Made by a program: the position numbers and the translations under genes
Shown here: positions 28,256 to 35,725 of the stretch, in pieces
Layout: each line of letters starts with the position of its first letter
How positions within the stretch are numbered: position 1 is the first letter of the stretch
Assembly: GCA_947502505.1 (NCBI GenBank)
Contig: CANNAE010000002.1
Coordinates: 434,001-498,000, forward strand
Length of the DNA: 64,000 bases
Origin: an uncultured Planococcus sp.
Lineage (GTDB): Bacteria > Bacillota > Bacilli > Bacillales_A > Planococcaceae
Reading direction: 5' to 3'
The notes under the pieces: model-generated
Seen by the model: the letters and a program-made list of their open reading frames with translations, nothing else
Databases searched by the model: none
Told to the model about the DNA's origin: nothing

Positions 28256-29887
28256 TTGCAACGCAGATTGGCCAATTTCAATATTTGGACTGTAGGGGCA
28301 GTTCTCATCATCTTGATGCTGTTCCTGCCGAACTTGACCATTGTCACCGGTTTTTTCACGCCGTCGAATGACAATTGGGAGCATATGAAAGAGTTCGTAT
28401 TGCGTCAGTTTGTCATCAACTCACTGATCCTGACGCTCGCAACCGCGTTCTTCACGATCCTGATCGGGCTGAGCCTGGCCTGGCTGGTCGCGCAATACGA
28501 TTTTCCGTTCCGGCGCTTTTTGAAGTGGGCGTTGATCCTCCCTCTTTCCATCCCGCCGTTTATCGGTGCTTATACGTACCACGGCATCTTGAATTTTACC
28601 GGAGCCATCCAGACGGTTTTACGCGAAGGCTTCGGCATGGAGCTGGACCCGGCTTATTTCGATATCATGAATTTGCCCGGGGCGATTTTCATCTACACGA
28701 TGTTTTTATATCCTTATGTGTACACAATCACGCAAGTTTACTTATCCGAACAATCGGCTTCCTTGATCGAAAGCACACGACTTCTCGGCAAAGGCCCGTG
28801 GCGCACATTTTTCCAAGTGGTGCTGCCGATTTCCCGGATTTCCATCATCGCCGGCGCGAGCCTTGTGGTGTTGGAAGTGCTGAATGATTACGGGGTCGTG
28901 AAATATTACGGCATCCAGACCTTTACGACCGCAATCTTCCAAAGCTGGTTCGGCCTTGGGGATTTGGATACGTCGATCAAACTGGCCGCCTCGCTCATGG
29001 GCTTTGTTATCGTCATCCTGCTCATCGAGAAATTGCTGCGCGGCAGACGCCAATACAGTTATTTCTCGACGAAGGTGCGCCCGCTTCAGCTGATTCCGCT
29101 CAGCGGATGGAAAGGTTTTGCAGCAGCAGGCTACGGCATGTTGATCTTGAGCCTCGGCTTTTTCATCCCTGTCATCCAGCTGGTTGATTGGACCATTCTG
29201 ACCTTCGGGACGATCCCCATGGAAGAATTCATGCGCTATGTACAGAACTCGGTGTTTGTGGCAGGGCTCAGCGCTATCTTGATCGTCGCTTTCGCCCTCA
29301 TTGTCGGGAATTTCGCCCGCATGGTGCAAGGCAAGTATACGAAGCTCTTGCCGAAACTCACCGTGCTCGGCTACTCGATTCCCGGCGCGGTCATCGCGGT
29401 CGCAGTCGTCACCGCTTTTGTGGCACTCGACGGCTATCTCGCCCCCCTTTATCTGGCGATCGGGCTTGAGACGACACTTGTGCTGAGTGTCAGCATCGTG
29501 CTGTTGCTTGCCGCTTACATCATCCGGTTCTTCGCGATCGGCTATAACTCGATCGAGACAGGCTATGACAAGATCGGCACGAACTTCCGGGATGCTTCCC
29601 GCCTGCTCGGCGCCGGCCCGACAAAGACCTTTTTCAAAGTCGATGTGCCGATGATGAAAGGCGCGATCATCAGTGGATTTATCCTCGTGTTCATCGATGT
29701 GCTCAAGGAGATTCCCTTGACATTGATCTTGAGACCGTTTAATTTTGATACATTGTCAACAAAAGCTTTCCAGTACGCAAGTGATGAAAAAATCATGGAG
29801 GCTTCCCAAGCTTCCCTTTTGATTGTCGGCATTAGCGCCTTGGCCATTGTGATTTTCTATAAGATACTCGAGAAGGAGATGGATTGA
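28256..29887 (+). CDS. fbpB: Ferric iron ABC transporter permease (fused double domain)
   Basis: 543 aa with about 12 membrane segments, two fused ABC permease domains. The ATPase-contact (EAA) loops are ESTRLLGKGPWRTFFQVVLP (about 180) and DASRLLGAGPTKTFFKV (about 448). Start is taken as TTG 28256, with AGAGGTG 8 bases upstream; an in-frame GTG at 28211 lacks a ribosome site. The stop codon is 1 base before the ATPase ATG. Works with the Fe(III) binding protein and ATPase. Confidence 0.92.
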   Translation: MQRRLANFNIWTVGAVLIILMLFLPNLTIVTGFFTPSNDNWEHMKEFVLRQFVINSLILTLATAFFTILIGLSLAWLVAQYDFPFRRFLKWALILPLSIPPFIGAYTYHGILNFTGAIQTVLREGFGMELDPAYFDIMNLPGAIFIYTMFLYPYVYTITQVYLSEQSASLIESTRLLGKGPWRTFFQVVLPISRISIIAGASLVVLEVLNDYGVVKYYGIQTFTTAIFQSWFGLGDLDTSIKLAASLMGFVIVILLIEKLLRGRRQYSYFSTKVRPLQLIPLSGWKGFAAAGYGMLILSLGFFIPVIQLVDWTILTFGTIPMEEFMRYVQNSVFVAGLSAILIVAFALIVGNFARMVQGKYTKLLPKLTVLGYSIPGAVIAVAVVTAFVALDGYLAPLYLAIGLETTLVLSVSIVLLLAAYIIRFFAIGYNSIETGYDKIGTNFRDASRLLGAGPTKTFFKVDVPMMKGAIISGFILVFIDVLKEIPLTLILRPFNFDTLSTKAFQYASDEKIMEASQASLLIVGISALAIVIFYKILEKEMD

Positions 29888-29888
29888 T

Positions 29889-30635
29889 ATGTTTGTCGCC
29901 ATTGAAGATGTGAGTTTTTCCTATCCGAATACACAGGCCCCTGCTCTGGACCGGTTCACGCTGGACATAAAAAAAGGCGAGGTCATTTCGATCCTCGGCC
30001 GCAGCGGCAGCGGAAAAAGCACGATTCTGCGTTTGCTCGCAGGACTGGAGCGGCCCAAAAACGGGCGCTTGGTCATCCAGGACGAAACCTTGTTCGACGA
30101 TAAGACCTTTTTGCAGCCTGAAAAACGGGGCATTGGCATGGTCTTCCAGGACTACGCATTGTTCCCCCATATGACAGTCGGCGCCAATATCATGTTCGGC
30201 TTGTCCGATATGAAAAAAGCTGACAAGAAAAAACGGATGCGCGAGATGCTTGAACTCGTCGAATTAGAGGAATACGAAAAGCGCTATCCTCATCAACTGA
30301 GCGGCGGCCAGCAACAGCGTGTGGCAATTGCCCGCGCGATTGCGCCGAACCCTCATTTGATTTTGCTCGATGAACCGTTCAGTAATTTGGACGCCGAACT
30401 GCAAGGGAAAATCCGCAAAGACCTTCGGGAAATCCTGAAGAAGGCGAACATCACATCCATCTTCGTTACACACGATGAAAAAGACGCGCATATCCTCGCC
30501 GACCGCATCGTGAAATTGAAAGACGGCAAAATGGACTTTGTCGGGCGCCCGTGCGATATGCTCGATACGTTCCGCCAAGAAGCCATTGCCGAATCCGAAG
30601 AAGTGTTGAAATCCAAACCAGTCGTCCATGTATAA
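29889..30635 (+). CDS. fbpC: Ferric iron ABC transporter ATPase
   Basis: 248 aa. Walker A GRSGSGKST (about 38-46), signature LSGGQQQRV (about 138), Walker B LILLDEPFSNLD (about 158), H-loop in FVTHDEKDA. Shorter than maltose-type ATPases, without a long C-terminal regulatory domain. Last gene of the Fur-box operon and followed by a strong terminator. Confidence 0.94.
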   Translation: MFVAIEDVSFSYPNTQAPALDRFTLDIKKGEVISILGRSGSGKSTILRLLAGLERPKNGRLVIQDETLFDDKTFLQPEKRGIGMVFQDYALFPHMTVGANIMFGLSDMKKADKKKRMREMLELVELEEYEKRYPHQLSGGQQQRVAIARAIAPNPHLILLDEPFSNLDAELQGKIRKDLREILKKANITSIFVTHDEKDAHILADRIVKLKDGKMDFVGRPCDMLDTFRQEAIAESEEVLKSKPVVHV

Positions 30636-30641
30636 ATACGA

Positions 30642-30679
30642 AACGCCGGCCCTTCCATTGTGGAGGGCCGGCGTTTTTT
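30642..30679 (+). terminator. Terminator of the iron transporter operon
   Basis: AACGCCGGCCCTTCC paired with its complement around a short loop, then TTTTTTC. Confidence 0.92.
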
Positions 30680-30740
30680 CAAGGTCGCGGCTTCTAAAAA
30701 ACCTTTATGACAGCTAGTTATGAAAAGGGCTCCCAATAGT

Positions 30741-30783
30741 AAAAACAGGCCAAGAAAATCATCGGTTTTCCTGGCCTGTTTTT
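30741..30783 (-). terminator. Terminator overlapping the end of pabB-pabC
   Basis: AAAACAGGCCA ... TGGCCTGTTTT hairpin with a T run on the minus strand. Its 5' arm lies inside the last codons of pabB and its 3' arm just after the stop, an economical arrangement. Confidence 0.8.
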
Positions 30784-32525
30784 AAGTTATCGTCCGCATC
30801 AAGTTCGACTTTCATCCATCCGCGCACGCTATTGATGAACCAGATGGCATCGAATGTATCGAGCTCATCTTTTTTCAGCACTTTCGGTTCGATGCGCCCT
30901 TCTTCAAGGAGCTGTTCGCGGTAAGTGCCGGCAAGCAGGCCGCTAGAAACTGGCGGTGTGTAGAAACGCCCGTCTTTTTCCGCGACCAGGTTGCCGATGG
31001 TGAACTCGGTCAGCTCTTCGCGTTCATTCCAGAGCAGGACGGAAAAAGCGTCGGGCGCTTGTTGCTGGTGCTGCTCGTAAATGCTGCGATTGGTCGTTTT
31101 ATGGTAGAGAAAGGCATTGCGCCGGTCGACGGATGATTTGGCGAGCGCACAGCGGATCGGCTGCTCGATCGGCGCTGCCGGCTGTGCGGACAGTTCGGCC
31201 TTGCCGCTGCGTTCAAGGGTCAGGCGGACTTTGAACAGGCCGCTTGGATGCTTTGCCGCTAGCGCTTCCAATTGTGTTACGACCGCCTCTTCTTCGCAAG
31301 AAAAACGGAAATAGGCCGCGCTTTTGTTCAGCCGCGCAAGATGACGCGCGGCAAGCGGATAGTGTCCGTCTTCTAGCTTGAGCGATTCGAGCAAGGCGAA
31401 TTCCGGGCGCTCGTCTGTGAGCACGCGGGCTTTCGTCAGGAGCTCCTCGTACTCGCCATCAGACGTCGAATCCCAGGTGATGCCGCCGCCCACACCGTAA
31501 CGCGCAGCCGATTTGTCCTGGTCGATGACGACGGTTCGGATCGGCACATTGAATACGGCGTTTTTTTCCGGGGTAATATAGCCGATAGCGCCGCAATACA
31601 CTTCGCGCGGCGTCTGCTCAAGCCCGGCGATATAGCGCATCGTGCTGACTTTCGGCGCGCCGGTAATCGAACCGCACGGAAACAATGCCTGAAACCAATC
31701 GAATACGGTGAGCCCTTCCGGCAATTCGCCTTCTACGGTCGAGGTGAGTTGATGGACGGTCGGGTATTTCTCCGCTTCAAAGAGCTTCGGCACTCGCACA
31801 GTTCCCGGCTTGGCAAGGCGGCTCATATCGTTTCGAAGCAAATCGACGATCATCAAGTTTTCGGCCCGTTCTTTTTCGGATTCCAGCAGGACATCGAGAA
31901 TGGCTTCGTCTTCTCCGCTCGTCCTGCCGCGCGGCGCGGTGCCTTTCATCGGCTTCGTACGGATGCGCGAATCGTCGATACGAAAGAACAATTCCGGTGA
32001 AGCCGACAGGATCTGATGGCGGCCGATATCTAAGTAAGCGCTATAATCTGCTTGTTGGTTGCGCGCCAGCTGCTGGTAGAATGCTTTCGGATCGCCTTTA
32101 AATCCAGCAGTAAGGCGTTCCGTATAATTCACTTGGTAAGTATCGCCTTCTTCGATGGCCTGGCGAATTTTCTGGATGCCTTCCTTGTACTCAGGGATCG
32201 AGCCTTCGAGCGTCCAGCCAGATACTTCATAGGCGGCTTCACTTGAAGCTTTAGGCAATTGCGTTTCCTTATAGATGCCAAACCAGACAAGCGGCATTTC
32301 AGCTCCTTCGTGCACAGCCATCTCCGGATGGAAAGCAGGCGCTGCTTCGTAGGAGACGTATCCTGCCGCGTAATAGCCTTGTGAAGTGTAGCGGTCGACT
32401 TGTTCAAACACAGCCGCTACTTCGCCGAGCGCATGCGCTTCAAGCATCGCATAGGGTTCAGTAAAAGCGATGGTCTCCGGCGTTCCATCGTTTTGCGTAA
32501 AATCAAACTGCAGATAAGGGGCCAT
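30759..32525 (-). CDS. pabB: Fused aminodeoxychorismate synthase component I / lyase
   Basis: 588 aa. Residues about 10-390 are a PabB chorismate-binding domain (YQVNYTERL, LRNDMSRLAKPGTVRVP, FPCGSITGAPKV). Residues about 400-588 are a fold-type IV PLP domain of PabC type with LYHKTTNRSIYE (PLP lysine) and an SSGLLAGTYR end motif. The fusion would turn chorismate with PabA-delivered ammonia into 4-aminobenzoate for folate synthesis in one chain. AAAGGAGG is 8 bases before the ATG; the start overlaps the end of pabA by 23 bases. Confidence 0.93.
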   Translation of the reverse strand: MAPYLQFDFTQNDGTPETIAFTEPYAMLEAHALGEVAAVFEQVDRYTSQGYYAAGYVSYEAAPAFHPEMAVHEGAEMPLVWFGIYKETQLPKASSEAAYEVSGWTLEGSIPEYKEGIQKIRQAIEEGDTYQVNYTERLTAGFKGDPKAFYQQLARNQQADYSAYLDIGRHQILSASPELFFRIDDSRIRTKPMKGTAPRGRTSGEDEAILDVLLESEKERAENLMIVDLLRNDMSRLAKPGTVRVPKLFEAEKYPTVHQLTSTVEGELPEGLTVFDWFQALFPCGSITGAPKVSTMRYIAGLEQTPREVYCGAIGYITPEKNAVFNVPIRTVVIDQDKSAARYGVGGGITWDSTSDGEYEELLTKARVLTDERPEFALLESLKLEDGHYPLAARHLARLNKSAAYFRFSCEEEAVVTQLEALAAKHPSGLFKVRLTLERSGKAELSAQPAAPIEQPIRCALAKSSVDRRNAFLYHKTTNRSIYEQHQQQAPDAFSVLLWNEREELTEFTIGNLVAEKDGRFYTPPVSSGLLAGTYREQLLEEGRIEPKVLKKDELDTFDAIWFINSVRGWMKVELDADDNLKTGQENR

Positions 32526-33126
32526 CTTGTGCGCCTCCTTTCTTTTCACGATTCCATGATTGGGCGTTTTGATAAGCGGTCGCAAGCATTTGAAAACCGT
32601 CCTTCGTCAAGATCGACTCAGGATGAAATTGGATGCCTTCAACCGGCCATTCTTTATGGCGTACGCCCATGATGCTGCCGTCTTCTGCTGTGGCCGTCAC
32701 TTCGAGGATGTCTGGAAGCGTATCGATTTCTGCCACGAGCGAATGATAGCGCACAACCGACGTCGGTGATAGCAGTCCGGAAAAGACCCCCTGCCCATTG
32801 TGTGCCACATGCGATACTTTGCCGTGAACAGGCTTCGTGCCTTTTTGGACTTTGCCGCCGTAAAACTCGACGATGCTCTGGTGGCCCAGACACACCCCGA
32901 GTATCGGCACAATCCCGCTGAGCTGTTCGAGTGCTTGCGTCCCGACGCCTGGCTGCAAGGGCTTGCCTGGCCCTGGCGACAGCACAATCAGTTCCGGCGA
33001 TAAAGCTTCGATATCTTGGAGCATGGCCCGGTCATTTTGGAAGACCTCTACACGTGCACCGAGCCGCTCGAAATAATGGACCAAATTATATGTAAATGAA
33101 TCATAATGATCGATGATGACAATCAC
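32503..33126 (-). CDS. pabA: Glutamine amidotransferase subunit PabA (TrpG-like)
   Basis: 207 aa class I glutaminase that supplies ammonia to PabB. Catalytic Cys in GVCLGHQ (about 80) and His/Glu in QFHPES (about 169); VLSPGPGKP oxyanion motif near 50. GTG start at 33126 with AGAGGAG upstream. It overlaps and precedes the PabB-PabC fusion. In Bacillales this subunit often serves anthranilate synthase too, and no trp genes are visible here. Confidence 0.94.
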   Translation of the reverse strand: MIVIIDHYDSFTYNLVHYFERLGARVEVFQNDRAMLQDIEALSPELIVLSPGPGKPLQPGVGTQALEQLSGIVPILGVCLGHQSIVEFYGGKVQKGTKPVHGKVSHVAHNGQGVFSGLLSPTSVVRYHSLVAEIDTLPDILEVTATAEDGSIMGVRHKEWPVEGIQFHPESILTKDGFQMLATAYQNAQSWNREKKGGAQDGPLSAV

Positions 33127-33276
33127 AGGAAAAACTCCTCTTCAAATGAAATCTTGCCTAAGTCCATTATAAAGGGAGCTGGGGGATTAAGCATCGATTA
33201 TCTAATGGCAGCTCCGGATGTGCCAGCATGCCCACCATAACATGCTCACTTCCGTTTTCCAAATAAAGGATGAACA

Positions 33277-33309
33277 CAAAAACCCGGATCGCCTGGCGTC
33301 CGGGTTTTG
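33277..33309 (-). terminator. Terminator of the unknown gene at 33315
   Basis: AAAACCCGGA/TCCGGGTTTT hairpin with a 10-base loop, directly past the stop codon; T-rich on both strands. Confidence 0.82.
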
Positions 33310-33314
33310 TCTAT

Positions 33315-33713
33315 TTAATCGATCTCGCGCAAGGCAGAGGCGAGACGTGCGGCAAAATTTTCTGGCGGTTCCTCTGCTGACAGCCGCAGGCATACAATAT
33401 TCGGATTCGAATCGATGCTTTGCTCGAACTCTGTTGGCAGAGCAATTGGGTGGCGCTGCAAAGCTTCTGTAAAAGGCGCCACTTCTTCAGGAAGCAGGTA
33501 AATGTCTGCTTCGTTCAACGCAGAGCCATCCGCTTTCAGGTTTCGAAACGAAATATCGTGCTCGAGTGTGCAATCAAAACGTTTGTTATGCAATTGAATC
33601 GCTACGGTCCGGTTTTTTTTGATCAGGCATTCCATATCCGTCGTGTCGGTTTCTGCCTCAAGCAAATTCCCGACCTGCTGAGCAAGGTCCATAATGGTAT
33701 GTTTGATTTTCAT
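33315..33713 (-). CDS. Unknown conserved-looking protein
   Basis: 132 aa, not recognised. Soluble, acidic, no signal peptide or membrane segment. It contains LHNKRFDCTLEHDISFRN and a C-terminal helical region (EEPPENFAARLASALREI). GAGGGG precedes the ATG. Monocistronic, with its own terminator. No context link to the folate genes is evident. Confidence 0.7.
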   Translation of the reverse strand: MKIKHTIMDLAQQVGNLLEAETDTTDMECLIKKNRTVAIQLHNKRFDCTLEHDISFRNLKADGSALNEADIYLLPEEVAPFTEALQRHPIALPTEFEQSIDSNPNIVCLRLSAEEPPENFAARLASALREID

Positions 33714-33743
33714 ATCGTTCCCCTCTCTTAAAGCAAATTACGC

Positions 33744-33792
33744 AAAAAAGAAAACGCCGAAAAAAACCCAAGCAAGGGCATTTTCCGGCGTT
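33744..33792 (-). terminator. Terminator of the small lipoprotein gene
   Basis: AACGCCG/CGGCGTT outer stem with internal GGG/CCC pairing and a strong T run on the minus strand. The nearest upstream gene is the small lipoprotein ending at 33956, about 160 bases away. Confidence 0.6.
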
Positions 33793-33955
33793 GGTTCCAG
33801 CGCTATAGTCTGTTCCATTTTACCAAATTGAAGTTGTTCGTCTAAGATGTTCAGTATCGTGCCTGACCGGAAATACCGTAGCTTTCCGTTCATTATCAGT
33901 ATAAAGGAAATCAGCGAAAAAGGGAAACTATAGACCTATTACTGCTTATACAAAA

Positions 33956-34132
33956 TCAATCTTCTTCTTCATCGTCTTCTTCATTATCTTCCGAATCTCC
34001 ATGATTCTCGTCTGGCATGACATCCGTTTCCTGTTCCATTTCGGGTTCTTCTTCCCCGCCGCCGCACGCAGCAAGCATTCCTGCAGATAGCATTGCCGCG
34101 GCTCCGACTTTCAGCCATTTCTGTTGGGCCAT
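33956..34132 (-). CDS. Small acidic lipoprotein
   Basis: 58 aa. AGGAGG lies 8 bases before the ATG at 34132. Signal peptide of about 22 residues with a lipobox ending LAAC-GGG, then a short tail made almost only of Glu, Asp and a few Asn/His (ending EEDDEEED). It would be anchored outside the membrane and might bind divalent cations through the acidic tail. Function unknown; it stands alone between two unrelated genes. Confidence 0.85.
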   Translation of the reverse strand: MAQQKWLKVGAAAMLSAGMLAACGGGEEEPEMEQETDVMPDENHGDSEDNEEDDEEED

Positions 34133-34205
34133 CGACCTTCCTCCTTTGTTTCAATTCCTTATTAGCTCTATACCCACTTGCCAAAAGGAGAAACTAAAGG
34201 ATAAT

Positions 34206-34685
34206 TCAGGATTTGGCCGCTGGCAGGATTTCCGAATGCTGGCTGTATTTCACCCGCACACTTTTCACAAATGCCTCGCAGCGCGGGCGGTCTTCAGCAG
34301 AGGGCATTTGTTCCACTTTAAGCGTGGCTGCTAGCTGGGTTTTGGCATGAAGCATATCACGGAACAGGTTCACCGCCCCGCAATACGTCGCAAAGCAGCG
34401 GTCTCCTGTGCCGAATACACCTGTGATGAGGTCTCCATGTTGCTGTTCAATCGCTTCGAACAAGCGCTGCAGCTGTTTCGGGATCTCCCCGTTCATCCAC
34501 GTATAAGTGCCGATCAGAACTATATCGTAACGTGACAGTTCTGCAAGATCGAATTTTCTTACAGGAAAAACATCCGGATGCAACCCTTGGCGCACCGATG
34601 CGTCCGCTATCATTCGCGCGAGGCATTCGGTATGGCCTGTCGCAGAGGCATAGACAATCGCGAGCTTCGGTTTATAGTTCGTCAA
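34206..34685 (-). CDS. Flavodoxin at the end of the ribonucleotide reductase operon
   Basis: 159 aa FMN-binding flavodoxin: phosphate loop YASATGHTE (about 11-19), the TWMNGEIP and FGTGDRCFATYCGA isoalloxazine loops. Start is TTG at 34685, ten bases after GGAG and overlapping the end of the small-subunit gene by 14 bases, so it is translationally coupled. This is a classical flavodoxin, not a typical NrdI, yet its place suggests that it reduces the reductase or helps make its metallocofactor. That role is an inference. Confidence 0.9.
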   Translation of the reverse strand: MTNYKPKLAIVYASATGHTECLARMIADASVRQGLHPDVFPVRKFDLAELSRYDIVLIGTYTWMNGEIPKQLQRLFEAIEQQHGDLITGVFGTGDRCFATYCGAVNLFRDMLHAKTQLAATLKVEQMPSAEDRPRCEAFVKSVRVKYSQHSEILPAAKS

Positions 34686-35709
34686 AGCCGTTCGACTCCG
34701 ATACTTTCGTATAGGCGCGTGATTTCTGTTCAAAGAAATCCGACTTCGTGCTGTTCATCATGTCATCGCCGAAGACGCGGATCCACGGCATCGGATTGTC
34801 GCGCGTTTCATAGAGGTTGCCGAGGCCAATTTGGCGCAGCCGCTTGTTGGCTAAATACTCGACGTATTCGTTGAACTCATCCAAATCCAGGCCATCGATT
34901 TCCCCTAGAATATGCTGGGCCCATTCTTTTTCAAGCTCTACTGCATGCGCCACTTCTTCGCGGATCCAATTGTTCATATCATCTGTCGCGAGCTCTGGGT
35001 TTTCTGCAATCAGGATGCGGATAAACTGGGAAACGAAATACGCGTGCTGCATTTCATCGCGCTGGATATAGCTGATCATCGTGCTCGTCTTGAGCATTTT
35101 CTGCTGGCGTGCGAGATGGTAGAAAAACGCAAAGCCAGCGTAGAAATAAATGCCTTCCAAATTGATCGAATTGACCGCGAGCTTCAACAAATTCTCCAGA
35201 TCGGGCTCTGTGCGGAAGGCTTCGTATGCGGATAAAATACGTGCATTGCGCTTTCTGACGAGCGGGTCGTTCTTTGCTTCATCAAAGCGCCGGTTCTGTT
35301 CATCAAGCGGCACGAGTGAGCTGAGAACATAGGAATACGACTCGGTGTGGACCGCTTCCTGCTGGGCGATGACAGCAAAAATCGACTTGAAGCTTGAATC
35401 GCTGACATAATCCATGACTTGGGTCATCGTCGGCGTCTGCAAGCTGTCGAGAGACGCGAGCTGCGTATTGATGCGTAAAAAGACATCTTTCTCGGTGTCT
35501 GTTAGCGAGTCCCAATTCTTGATGTCATCCTGCATATTGATCTCCTGCGCTTTCCAGAAGTTCGCGAGCAGCGCTTGATACAAGTCATACATATGCGGAT
35601 GGGCAATATCGTTCCAATTAAGCAAGCCGGAGCTCGCCCCGCCAACAATGGCGGTCGAGCGGTTCGGTGCTTCTGGGTCCATCAATGGCTGTTTCGTTAG
35701 GGTTTGCAT
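34672..35709 (-). CDS. nrdB: Class I ribonucleotide reductase small subunit
   Basis: 345 aa ferritin-like radical-generating subunit. Metal ligands and the tyrosyl radical residue are recognisable: Asp in SLDSLQ, Glu and His in QQEAVHTESYSY (the Tyr follows), Glu in NLEGIYFY, and Glu/His in RDEMQHAYF. The C-terminal tail needed for docking to the large subunit is present. Start is at MQTLTKQ with AAAGGA 8 bases upstream; an ATG 9 bases earlier is possible. Downstream of the large-subunit gene with a 17-base gap. Confidence 0.94.
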   Translation of the reverse strand: MQTLTKQPLMDPEAPNRSTAIVGGASSGLLNWNDIAHPHMYDLYQALLANFWKAQEINMQDDIKNWDSLTDTEKDVFLRINTQLASLDSLQTPTMTQVMDYVSDSSFKSIFAVIAQQEAVHTESYSYVLSSLVPLDEQNRRFDEAKNDPLVRKRNARILSAYEAFRTEPDLENLLKLAVNSINLEGIYFYAGFAFFYHLARQQKMLKTSTMISYIQRDEMQHAYFVSQFIRILIAENPELATDDMNNWIREEVAHAVELEKEWAQHILGEIDGLDLDEFNEYVEYLANKRLRQIGLGNLYETRDNPMPWIRVFGDDMMNSTKSDFFEQKSRAYTKVSESNGFDEL

Positions 35710-35725
35710 ACTCCTCATCCTTTCC

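Noticed and set aside
30741..30783. Possible attenuator inside pabB
   Set aside because: It lies at the 3' end of the gene and is simply a terminator overlapping the last codons.
33202..33393. Short minus-strand frame between pabA and the next gene
   Set aside because: It overlaps a terminator and the end of the unknown gene; no ribosome site.
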